A stretch of 33,056 bases of DNA from an uncultured Chitinophagaceae bacterium (GTDB lineage: Bacteria > Bacteroidota > Bacteroidia > Chitinophagales > Chitinophagaceae), in NCBI GenBank assembly GCA_934502905.1, contig CAKSVK010000018.1, forward strand, positions 1-33,056, read 5' to 3'. The translations under genes and the position numbers were made by a program. Position 1 is the first letter of the stretch. Every line of letters begins with the position of its first letter. Of the stretch, positions 24,660-32,093 are shown in pieces. The notes under the pieces were generated by a model. That model did no database searches, was not told where the DNA came from, and saw only the letters and a list, made by a program, of their open reading frames with translations.

Positions 24660-26300
24660 ATGTTTGTTTCGATGAGTAAAACCATACTTCTTGCAATCAG
24701 TTGTTTAATGGCAACATCATTGTGTGCCCAGCATCCGTCAAACCGTTATTCAGACAGTCCCGATTCCATAGCGACACATAAAGTTGTGTTAGACAACCAG
24801 TCGAAACTCATGTCGTGGATACAGCCACAATCACGCGCCTATGATATTTTTCTCAGGCAACGGTGGAATTTTATAAAAAAATCCGTTCCCTACAGCCCCG
24901 GACCGGCGCCAAGATCGCAGTACCCGCAATACTATTTCTATTGTGCCTACAAGGTAAAAGACGGGAAAATATTACAGGAGCCTGATGCATGGATGAATGA
25001 TATTGGTGAAAAGATCCCCAACTGGTTCGAATCTGCACGGCTGTATTATGCGTACACCGGAGATACAACCGTCATGCATATTGTCGAGAAGCTCGCAGCG
25101 TACGCGATAGATCATGGCATGACCCCTGCGACATTTGACTGGCCGAATTTTCCTTACACAACAACCAACCCCGGGGATATGGAGTTTAAAGGTTTTGATG
25201 CCGCCCGGCGTTTTGTATTGCATGAAGTGCAGGTAGATCATGCAGGTGATATCGGATTGGCATTTTACCGGCTGTACCTCTACACCGGTAAAGAAAAATT
25301 TAAAACGGCAGCGATCGGCATTGCCAATACACTGGCAGCGAAAGCACAAACAGGAAACGCAGAGAGATCGGTCTGGCCTTATCGCGTGGTGATGAATACC
25401 GGCGAGGTAACAGCGCCATATGGCGCTAACTGGATAGGCGCGTATTCCCTGCTGGAACACCTGGTGAATGCAAAAACCGGTAATGTAAGCGCGTACCAAA
25501 GCGCCATGGAGAAGGTGAGAGATTTTATGCTGCGGTATCCGATGCAAACCGGTTACTGGGCAGACGGGCATACCGACACAGATGTTAAAAGCAATACCTA
25601 TAAAAGCAATATGGGCAAAAGCAATACAGCTTTATACCTGCTGGACAATCCCTCCTTTGACCCCGAATGGAAAACACGTATACCTCAGCTGATACAATGG
25701 ACCGAAACAAATTTTGTAACCCGTTGCAACGAAGACGAACCCGCAACACAGTGGGGCGCTAACCTGGTAGGCGAGCAGGATGATTTTTTACCCAAGATGG
25801 ATTACCAAACCGCCAGGTATGCTGCCGAATGCGCCAAATGGTATGCTGTTTCCGGAGACCCCATGTACAAAGAGAAAGCTTATCGCTCCCTCAACTGGGT
25901 AACGTATTGCAGCGATTCCACCGGGCTTGCATTTGAAAGCCCGGTAAGCAAGGGCGTATCGAGCTGGTGGTCTGATTGTTACGGAGAAGGACCAAGAATG
26001 TTTTATCATGCATTAGCGGCTATTCCCGAATGGGCTCCGCCACGTGAAGATCATATCCTGTATTCACAGGGGGTATTGACAAATGTTCGGTATGAAACCA
26101 ACAGGATCCGTTATACTGCTACAGATGAAAAGGGTACGGAATTCCTGCGGTTGTCGTTCAAGCCTGCAAAAATTTCACTGAATGGAAAAACGGTTTCCCT
26201 GCACAACAAAAAGAATGGTTATTCAATAAGACCCCTGGAAAACGGAGACTACGCCGTAACGATCAACCGGGTACAAGCCGGGCAAATGGTGGTAGAATAA
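24660..26300 (+). CDS. Exported alpha/alpha-barrel protein, putative glycosidase
   Basis: The 546-residue protein has a signal peptide (start MFVSMSKT, cut near LCAQ at ~24); the ATG at 24672 is an equally good start and gives a shorter signal. The body is helix-rich with repeated pairs (WFESARLYYAYTGDTTV, GDIGLAFYRLYLYTGKEKF, WIGAYSLLEHLVNAKTG, YQTARYAAECAKWYAVSGD), as in (alpha/alpha)6-barrel hydrolases, epimerases and lyases. A C-terminal beta domain of ~80 residues follows. No family could be fixed; several Trp, Tyr and Asp residues (HTDTD, FDWPNFPY) may form the active site. It follows the AraC gene on the same strand and carries putative AraC sites in its leader, so it probably acts on the same glycan. 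Confidence 0.68.
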   Translation: MFVSMSKTILLAISCLMATSLCAQHPSNRYSDSPDSIATHKVVLDNQSKLMSWIQPQSRAYDIFLRQRWNFIKKSVPYSPGPAPRSQYPQYYFYCAYKVKDGKILQEPDAWMNDIGEKIPNWFESARLYYAYTGDTTVMHIVEKLAAYAIDHGMTPATFDWPNFPYTTTNPGDMEFKGFDAARRFVLHEVQVDHAGDIGLAFYRLYLYTGKEKFKTAAIGIANTLAAKAQTGNAERSVWPYRVVMNTGEVTAPYGANWIGAYSLLEHLVNAKTGNVSAYQSAMEKVRDFMLRYPMQTGYWADGHTDTDVKSNTYKSNMGKSNTALYLLDNPSFDPEWKTRIPQLIQWTETNFVTRCNEDEPATQWGANLVGEQDDFLPKMDYQTARYAAECAKWYAVSGDPMYKEKAYRSLNWVTYCSDSTGLAFESPVSKGVSSWWSDCYGEGPRMFYHALAAIPEWAPPREDHILYSQGVLTNVRYETNRIRYTATDEKGTEFLRLSFKPAKISLNGKTVSLHNKKNGYSIRPLENGDYAVTINRVQAGQMVVE

Positions 26301-26334
26301 AACCGTACGAATAAACTTTAGTGCAGGAAATCAG

Positions 26335-26928
26335 TTAAAGAAAAACATTTACGCAAACAACATATACCGTAATATGGGTATTGATAAGATTTTTTTTCAA
26401 ACGGCTCAACGCGTTATAAAGCTGGTTCCTGATCGTTTGGGCAGAAAGGCTCAGCAGTGTGGCGATCTCCCCGTTAGTCAGGTGCTCCTCCTTGCTTAAG
26501 AGATATATCTGTCGCATTTTTTCAGGCATCGCTGCTACCTGGCGGGAGATGATATGTTGCAGCTCCTTGGTACAGTAGTTATCAAAGATTGACTCTTCCT
26601 GTTCGCCGGTAACAAAAGGCTGCTGCATCAATATGGAGAGCCTGTTATTATTTTTTCCAAGATGGTTGAAGATCTTGTTCCGCAGTGCCGTATACAGGTA
26701 AGCGCCGAGAGAATCCTCTACCGAAATGTGATCTATATTTGACCACAAAGAAAGAAATACGTCCTGCACCATATCCTTGGCATCTTCTGCCGATTGCAGG
26801 CGCCGGTAAGCAATTCTGAAAAGATCGTCCCAGTACTTTTTGAACAACTGGCCAAAAGCCGCCTCATCCCCTTTTTTTGAGGCTTCAAGCAGCTTTTTGT
26901 CGTTATGGGATACATACGAAGCGTTCAT
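26335..26928 (-). CDS. ECF sigma factor (FecI-like, Bacteroidota type)
   Basis: The 197-residue protein has sigma-70 region 2 (LFKKYWDDLFRIAYRRLQSAEDAKDMVQDVFLSLW) at about 27-62 and region 4 (EEHLTNGEIATLLSLSAQTIRNQLYNALSRLKK) at about 145-180, the usual length for an ECF factor. No FecR-type anti-sigma gene and no STN-containing SusC gene are adjacent in this window, so the partner is unknown. It converges on the 24660 hydrolase gene with only 34 bases between stops. It might regulate distant genes; a role in the local locus is not supported. Confidence 0.93.
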   Translation of the reverse strand: MNASYVSHNDKKLLEASKKGDEAAFGQLFKKYWDDLFRIAYRRLQSAEDAKDMVQDVFLSLWSNIDHISVEDSLGAYLYTALRNKIFNHLGKNNNRLSILMQQPFVTGEQEESIFDNYCTKELQHIISRQVAAMPEKMRQIYLLSKEEHLTNGEIATLLSLSAQTIRNQLYNALSRLKKNLINTHITVYVVCVNVFL

Positions 26929-27212
26929 ATCAAACCAATATGAAATTACGATTTCTTTTGTAAGCAGCCGGGGTTAAATCTTTGCCTATACCACTCCATG
27001 TTCATCGTATTTCCGTGGTTGAAAGCCATCAAATATATCCTGAATGCCAAAACGGTTTTTATCCTACCGGCTATTCATTATCTTATTTTGCTTTACAATG
27101 TTTTTTATTGACTTCCCGATTTTGTCACACAAACGAAGGAAGCGCCTGTCTTCGTCCATTATAAATGCCTCGTATTTGCCAATTACATGTTTGCGACAAA
27201 CTGATAGTCAAT

Positions 27213-27313
27213 CGTCATCTCAAATGGAACGAAGTGGTTCCGAACGTTCGGAAGAGAGACCTGTTACAGCTTTATGAGATATCTCCCGCTCTGTGGTTGG
27301 TATCAGGATGACG
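27213..27313. repeat. REP-like inverted element
   Basis: The element starts with CGTCATCTC and ends with GGATGACG, giving loosely complementary ends, with GGAACGAAGTGGTTCC, a perfect short palindrome, inside. Its right part, CTGTGGTTGGTATC-AGGATGACG (27291-27313), is echoed at 31492-31514. The pattern resembles the common GTCAT..GATGAC intergenic repeats of Bacteroidota. Confidence 0.6.
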
Positions 27314-27362
27314 TCATAAGATGATGGCATTTTCAAAGCACCAAGTGTTTATAATTACAGGG

Positions 27363-27561
27363 CAGATCCTTCGCAAGCTCAGGATGACAAGCGAAAGAAT
27401 GATGGAGGGGCACGGGAATCAATGCCCGACGGAAACAAAATCGTTTATCGTATATACCCACGGCTTTGTTATGCTGGCGGAGTAAGCATCTATTCTTGTG
27501 TGTAACTATGCCAGGACAGATCCTTCGAGCGTTCAGGATGATGAACGAAAGAATGATGGAG
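27363..27561. repeat. Pair of ~45-bp direct repeats
   Basis: Copy 1 (27363-27407) and copy 2 (27517-27561) share CAGATCCTTCG, TCAGGATGA and CGAAAGAATGATGGAG in the same order, 154 bp apart. Each is followed within ~35 bases by a CAATGCCCG/CATTGCCCG stretch. CCTTCG..TCAGGATGA is typical of dispersed bacterial intergenic repeats. Confidence 0.7.
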
Positions 27562-27668
27562 AAGCAATACAATCATTGCCCGTCGGCAGGATCAGTAGCC
27601 CCTGTATTTAAGACAAGATAGGTTAATACTTTGTCCAAATTGATGAATTCCCGGTATAGGCATACCTT

Positions 27669-27676
27669 TAATTTTG
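27669..27676 (+). promoter_or_regulatory. Candidate -7 promoter box for the fusion gene
   Basis: TAATTTTG fits the Bacteroidota TAnnTTTG consensus, about 90 bases before the start at 27768. No well-spaced -33 TTG is evident. Confidence 0.25.
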
Positions 27677-27767
27677 AACGGGGAGCAAAGTATTTGCCGA
27701 GGTTTGTTGCATTTATACCTTTCCGTTTATCACAAGGGAAATTTGAATTGATCAAACCTTTTTCTGT

Positions 27768-30419
27768 ATGCTTGTAAAATTTCTTTTATGGATTGTCTGC
27801 TTGGTCTCCGGTATATATGCCTACCCGCAACAAAACATCAAAATATCCGTGAATGGCCTCAACCGGCTGCAGACCATAGATGGGATCGGCGTTAACATCA
27901 ATACAAGGAGCTGGAAAGACGATGAGCTGAAACCGGCCATAGACCTGCTGGCAGATTCCATGCAGGCGAAATTTTACCGGGTGATCGTGGAAACCCCGAA
28001 GGAATGGGAAGATGTGAATGACAATGATGACCCCTTTGTATACAACTGGAAATATTACGACAGCCTGTACGCCACACCAAAATTCACCAGCGTATGGAAA
28101 ACCATCGCGTACCTTAATAAGAAAGGCATCTCTCAGAACATAATGATCAACCTGATGGGTTACCTGCCGGTATGGATGGGGGGAGAAACCGTTGATCCGT
28201 TATTGGAAGACGAGTTTGCGGAAATGTTTGTTTCCTTTTTGCAGTATGCCAGGTATAAGCAACAGTTGAAATTCGGGCTGGTAGCGCCGTTTAACGAACC
28301 TGACATTCAAAAGGAAGGTCCCAGGCTGAATGAATCCCGGTATGTAGCGATCCTGAAAAAAATTATGACGCGCGTTAAGCAAAGCGGAATGAACGATATC
28401 CGTTTTGTTGGTCCGGATGCGGCGGGAATGGACAATAGTGTCAGCCGTTATATACCGGCCATGATGAATGATTCGCTTATTATGTCCGGCATCACCCATT
28501 TTGCCGTGCATAGTTATAGCGGTTATTATGCGCCTGTTGACTCGCTCATCAAACATTCCCCGTTTCCCGACCGGAAATTCTGGGTAACCGAATGGAATGC
28601 ATGGCGGGATGGCCTGGATGACGGCATTAAGACAAATTACAACTATGAGTTCGCAGCGCATTGCATAGATCATTTGCTGGACCTGCTGAAAAACGGGGCT
28701 GCAGGGGCAATGGTATGGGAAGGATATGACAGCTATTATGATCATCATGCACCCAGCCTGTTCAGCTACTGGGGAATACTGGAATACAATGCAGCAAATA
28801 AAACCTATGGTCCGCGAAAGCATTTCTACGCCATCTCGCAGGTATCGAAATATGTAACGCCCGGTTCGTGGCGGCTTGAATTACAAAGCAGCGACAACAA
28901 CGCCAGGGCGCTGGCTTTTTTCAACCCGGAAAGAAATGCCCCCGTGATAACAGGACTCAATCCCTATAATAAGCCTGTGAAAATGGAGCTATCGCTCGAT
29001 AACATTCCTGCTATTACCTCCGCGCAACTGGTCTTTACGGATAGTCTCCATAACCTGGAAACGCAAAAGACATACCTCCCTGATAAAAGAGGTAAGCTGA
29101 AAATTGAAGTTCCGGCAAATTGCATATATACCATTATTGTTAACACCGGCATCAATACCAAAACAGGTGCATTAAATGATAACCTGAAACGCAAAGGGTG
29201 GTATGCAGGCGATATACATGTGCACCGTAATTGCGGGGAAGGCACGCCCGTTTACTCCGTAGACACCCTGGCAACTGCCATGAAAAAAAACGGGCTGTCT
29301 GTTATTTCCATACTGGCAGACATGGGGAACGGAGAAGTATATAATGCCGAAACAGACCTGAAGCTGGTAACGGGCAAAGATGCAGCTGAATCCACTCCTG
29401 GTGCTATCATCCGCTGGGATGCAGAGTGGCACTGGGATGCAACCTATACAAATTTTGCCAAACAGGCACTGGGCGGGCATCTCGTATTGTTAGGGTTAAG
29501 CAATGCGGAACAAATGTGGGCGGAGTCTCCATACAAAATACTGGAATGGGCTAAAAAGCAACACGCGGTAAGCGGCTTTGCGCACCTGGAATATTTAAAT
29601 GAAAACATACCAAACAAGCTCAACTGCTGCATTCCTATTGACCTTCCTGTAGAAGCAGCATTAAAAAACATTGACTTTGTTTCAACAGATGTTTTCGGAT
29701 CCTATTCTCCGGGGTACGGATCCTATTTCGGCAAACAGTCGCTTGATGTATATTACAAAATGCTGAACTGCGGTATTCAGTTACCGCTTGCCGCCGGAAC
29801 GGATTTTCCCTGTAACAATTTTGAGCCGCCTGGTACGGTACGCACTTATGCCCATATAAATACAGGTCTTTCTTACAACAACTGGATCGAAGCTATACGG
29901 GAAGGAAAAACCGTCATATCAAGATTGGGTAATAAAGAGTTCCTGGATATTAAAGTGAATAGTGACCAAATACCCGGCGCTTCCATTAAACTTCAGGAGG
30001 CACAAAAAGTAAATATTGAAGTCACCTGGAATGCAGACAGTGAGGCAAAAGGGGAAATTGAAATATTGTGCAATGGAAAGGTGGTAGCTGCTATGGGCGG
30101 AACAGCTACTCCCGGCAAACCCCTTGTATTGAAAACAGACCTTGCGTTAGATAAAAGCTCCTGGATTGCAGCAAGAAGGATAAGCGGCGACGAATACCAT
30201 GTGCATACCTCTCCCGTATACGTGTATATCAGGGGCGAAAATATTATGGCGGATAAAGAAGACGCATCGTATTTTGTACGGTGGATAGATAATATATTAA
30301 CCAATATAAGCGACGATGGAAAGTGGAGAAAGTTTTTCCCGGAAACGCTCGATAAGGTAAGGGAGCACTATCAGCAGGCGAAAGAATATTATACCGGTAT
30401 TATGGATACCCGCAAATGA
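27768..30419 (+). CDS. Exported fusion: clan GH-A glycosidase + PHP-type metallohydrolase (CehA/McbA-like)
   Basis: The 883-residue protein has a signal peptide (about 1-20, ending IYAYPQ). Residues ~22-460 form a clan GH-A barrel plus beta domain, GH30-like: NLMGYLPVWMGG, the acid/base in PFNEPD (E177) and the nucleophile in WVTEWNAW (E275). From ~475 a second enzyme begins: YAGDIHVHRNCGEG (D482, H484, H486), FAHLEYLN, FVSTDVFG and AAGTDFPCNNFEPPG, the pattern of the CehA/McbA branch of PHP-fold metal hydrolases. A beta tail follows (~740-840). CehA/McbA proteins are usually separate exported proteins of poorly known function, some acting on phosphate or carbamate esters. The fusion suggests a glycoside is cut and the product or a substituent is hydrolysed nearby. 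The frame is uninterrupted, so this is a real fusion rather than two genes. Confidence 0.85.
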   Translation: MLVKFLLWIVCLVSGIYAYPQQNIKISVNGLNRLQTIDGIGVNINTRSWKDDELKPAIDLLADSMQAKFYRVIVETPKEWEDVNDNDDPFVYNWKYYDSLYATPKFTSVWKTIAYLNKKGISQNIMINLMGYLPVWMGGETVDPLLEDEFAEMFVSFLQYARYKQQLKFGLVAPFNEPDIQKEGPRLNESRYVAILKKIMTRVKQSGMNDIRFVGPDAAGMDNSVSRYIPAMMNDSLIMSGITHFAVHSYSGYYAPVDSLIKHSPFPDRKFWVTEWNAWRDGLDDGIKTNYNYEFAAHCIDHLLDLLKNGAAGAMVWEGYDSYYDHHAPSLFSYWGILEYNAANKTYGPRKHFYAISQVSKYVTPGSWRLELQSSDNNARALAFFNPERNAPVITGLNPYNKPVKMELSLDNIPAITSAQLVFTDSLHNLETQKTYLPDKRGKLKIEVPANCIYTIIVNTGINTKTGALNDNLKRKGWYAGDIHVHRNCGEGTPVYSVDTLATAMKKNGLSVISILADMGNGEVYNAETDLKLVTGKDAAESTPGAIIRWDAEWHWDATYTNFAKQALGGHLVLLGLSNAEQMWAESPYKILEWAKKQHAVSGFAHLEYLNENIPNKLNCCIPIDLPVEAALKNIDFVSTDVFGSYSPGYGSYFGKQSLDVYYKMLNCGIQLPLAAGTDFPCNNFEPPGTVRTYAHINTGLSYNNWIEAIREGKTVISRLGNKEFLDIKVNSDQIPGASIKLQEAQKVNIEVTWNADSEAKGEIEILCNGKVVAAMGGTATPGKPLVLKTDLALDKSSWIAARRISGDEYHVHTSPVYVYIRGENIMADKEDASYFVRWIDNILTNISDDGKWRKFFPETLDKVREHYQQAKEYYTGIMDTRK

Positions 30420-30533
30420 TTATCTAAGGTCGGGGCGACAAACAGTAGCATGATGATTGGGCTGCGGCAGAATGCTCAGTAAGATAATATTGCAGAACTT
30501 CTTTATTACCGGTCATAGTAACACCACAGCTTG

Positions 30534-30562
30534 TCATCCCGATTTTGGAGGAATCTGTGTGT
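30534..30562. repeat. REP-like intergenic motif
   Basis: TTGTCATCCCGATTTTGGAG and the following GAATCTGTG resemble the left end of the GTCATCCCG..GGAATCTG repeats dispersed in Bacteroidota genomes. It lies 37 bases before the lipoprotein deacetylase gene. No matching right end is seen nearby. Confidence 0.45.
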
Positions 30563-30598
30563 AAAATGTATAGAGACATCTTATAATAACTAAAACAA

Positions 30599-31432
30599 AT
30601 GAAAAATTATTTCCTGTATGCAGCATGCATCCTGCTTTTTAGCTGCGGCAACAAACAACAATCATCTGCAGAAAAGAAAACGGAAACCACCGATACACCC
30701 AAAACGGTGATGGCCGTATTTGCTCATCCTGATGATGAGCTGGATGTAAGTCCATTACTGACCAGGCTTGCATCACAGGGGCATAAGGTATACCTGACCA
30801 TCGCGACCAATGGGGATATGGGTATCCGGGAACATGCCAATATTCCGGCCGGGGATTCCCTTGCTCATGTAAGGGCGCGGGAAACAGCATGTACATGCGA
30901 GACACTGGGTATAAATCCTCCGGTTATGCTGGGAATGGGAGACGGCAGATTAAGCAACTGGGACGCCCTTTCTATGTTAAGAAGAAAGCTGGACAGTGTT
31001 TTCGCTATCTATAAGCCGGATGTCGTTATTACATGGGGGGCGGAAGGCGGTTCCGGTCACCCTGATCACAGGATGGTCGGGGCCGTTGTTACGGAGATCT
31101 TCCAGGCCGGGCAGTCACCTGCTTTTGGAAAACTGTTCTACACCGCCGTTCCCACAGAGCACTGGAGAGACCAGCCTCCCTATACATCCGAACCACAGAC
31201 CAGTTATCACCGGCAATATAAGCCGGTACAAAAAAAATACCTGCCGGTACGCATATGGTGCAGCGAGCAGGAGAACAAAATTGCAAGAGAGGCTATGCGC
31301 TGTAATACCTCTCAATACCCCCCGGAAGAATTAGATGATAACGAGCTCTGGATGACCTATATGAATAAGGATACTGTTTATTTACGTCCCTATACAAATG
31401 CGGGTTATATAAGCGATGACATCTTTAAGTAA
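30599..31432 (+). CDS. Lipoprotein PIG-L family deacetylase
   Basis: The 277-residue protein begins with a lipoprotein signal (LLFSC, lipid Cys at residue 16) and a short Lys/Thr-rich linker, then the PIG-L fold: MAVFAHPDDELD at 38-49 gives the zinc His43 and Asp46, and GSGHPDHRMV near 150 the second motif. Long C-terminal strands follow. Unlike the 6576-7283 protein it is exported and membrane-anchored, so it would deacetylate a glycan or glycoside in the periplasm or at the surface. It follows the GH-PHP fusion by 179 bases on the same strand, so the two may be coexpressed. Confidence 0.92.
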   Translation: MKNYFLYAACILLFSCGNKQQSSAEKKTETTDTPKTVMAVFAHPDDELDVSPLLTRLASQGHKVYLTIATNGDMGIREHANIPAGDSLAHVRARETACTCETLGINPPVMLGMGDGRLSNWDALSMLRRKLDSVFAIYKPDVVITWGAEGGSGHPDHRMVGAVVTEIFQAGQSPAFGKLFYTAVPTEHWRDQPPYTSEPQTSYHRQYKPVQKKYLPVRIWCSEQENKIAREAMRCNTSQYPPEELDDNELWMTYMNKDTVYLRPYTNAGYISDDIFK

Positions 31433-31469
31433 TGTTCGGAGGCTCAACACGAACTCGCTACAGCACCAT

Positions 31470-31601
31470 GAGATGAGATGACTCGGGCAACCTGTGGTCG
31501 GGATCGCGATGACGTTTCCTATATCGCCGGGACAAGTCTGGCAGCAAAACACGGTGCGTAACCAGACTTATGTACATAAAATCTCTCCGGACTGTGTCCG
31601 G
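31470..31601. repeat. Degenerate REP-like segment and hairpin
   Basis: CATGAGATGAGATGACTCGG at ~31468 and CTGTGGTCGGGATCGCGATGACG in two parts (31492-31514) echo the right half of the element at 27281-27313. Further on, CCGGAC (31587-31592) pairs perfectly with GTCCGG (31596-31601). The segment lies between two convergent genes and may help end transcription. Confidence 0.5.
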
Positions 31602-31663
31602 GGTCGTATGCCGGGCAGAACATCTTACAATAGGGAGCAGTCTGCAGTCGTTCTTTCGGGAAC

Positions 31664-32071
31664 TTACGGCTTTACAAAAAGCCCGATAACTTTATTTTCC
31701 TCATTAAAAGTAACCTCTACTGTAAGATTATCATTCTCAAATTCAACCCTTTTTCGAATAATATTGTATCCCTGAATTATAGTAGTTGTAGTACCAACAA
31801 CTTTTTTGAATGAGCCATTCTGTGCAATAACCGTTTCCCACACTTCGCCGATTTTCTCCCCGGTTAAATTATTCTTAAGCGATCCGGAAAAATCTTTCCT
31901 TACTGCCTCGTAATCTTCTTTCGCCAAGTTAATTACAATGTCGCTGGCTATTTTATCTCTTACGTCCTGATTGATCTGATCATATAAGGTATTAAAAAGA
32001 AAGACAGGTGCTGCATCTGTCCATGCGGGTAGCGATAATACAGTAAGTAAAATAATTAATACTCTTTTCAT
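31664..32071 (-). CDS. Small exported DUF3887-like protein
   Basis: The 135-residue protein has a signal peptide (about 1-20, TDAAP). The mature part, with FSGSLKNNLTGEKIGEVWE, a Gly-containing middle, and VTFNEENKVIGLFVKP at the end, fits the DUF3887 pattern, a small alpha+beta (cystatin/NTF2-like) domain often found in front of hydrolases. Here it stands alone, and its role is unknown. It is 22 bases from the stop of the upstream 32094 gene, so the two are probably one transcript. Both are AT-richer than the carbohydrate genes. Confidence 0.75.
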   Translation of the reverse strand: MKRVLIILLTVLSLPAWTDAAPVFLFNTLYDQINQDVRDKIASDIVINLAKEDYEAVRKDFSGSLKNNLTGEKIGEVWETVIAQNGSFKKVVGTTTTIIQGYNIIRKRVEFENDNLTVEVTFNEENKVIGLFVKP

Positions 32072-32093
32072 TGTAATAGATTTATTGATTAAT

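Larger units (their letters stand above)
26929..27767. other. Long intergenic region with degenerate repeats, no gene seen
   Basis: This 839-base gap separates the divergent sigma-factor and GH-PHP fusion genes. Short frames exist but show no protein-like pattern. It contains a REP-like element at about 27213-27313 and a pair of ~45-bp direct repeats at 27363 and 27517, plus a possible promoter box at 27669-27676. Confidence 0.7.

Noticed and set aside
24972..25571. A 199-codon minus-strand frame inside the 24660 gene
   Set aside because: It is an antisense shadow with no recognisable domain; the plus-strand frame has a signal peptide and ordered helical repeats.
26335..26928. Sigma factor as direct regulator of the SusCD series
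   Set aside because: It is far from susC, no anti-sigma gene is present, and the SusC-like protein lacks an STN domain; the divergent AraC gene with its site array is the better candidate.
27044..27277. Small plus-strand gene in the long gap before the fusion gene
   Set aside because: The 77-codon frame runs into the REP-like element, has no good ribosome-binding site and no protein-like pattern.
27363..27561. Possible CRISPR array from the paired repeats
   Set aside because: Only two diverged copies with a ~109-base gap; no regular spacer pattern and no cas gene.
28200..28823. A 207-codon minus-strand frame inside the fusion gene
   Set aside because: It lies opposite the catalytic barrel with both Glu residues; composition is shadow-like.
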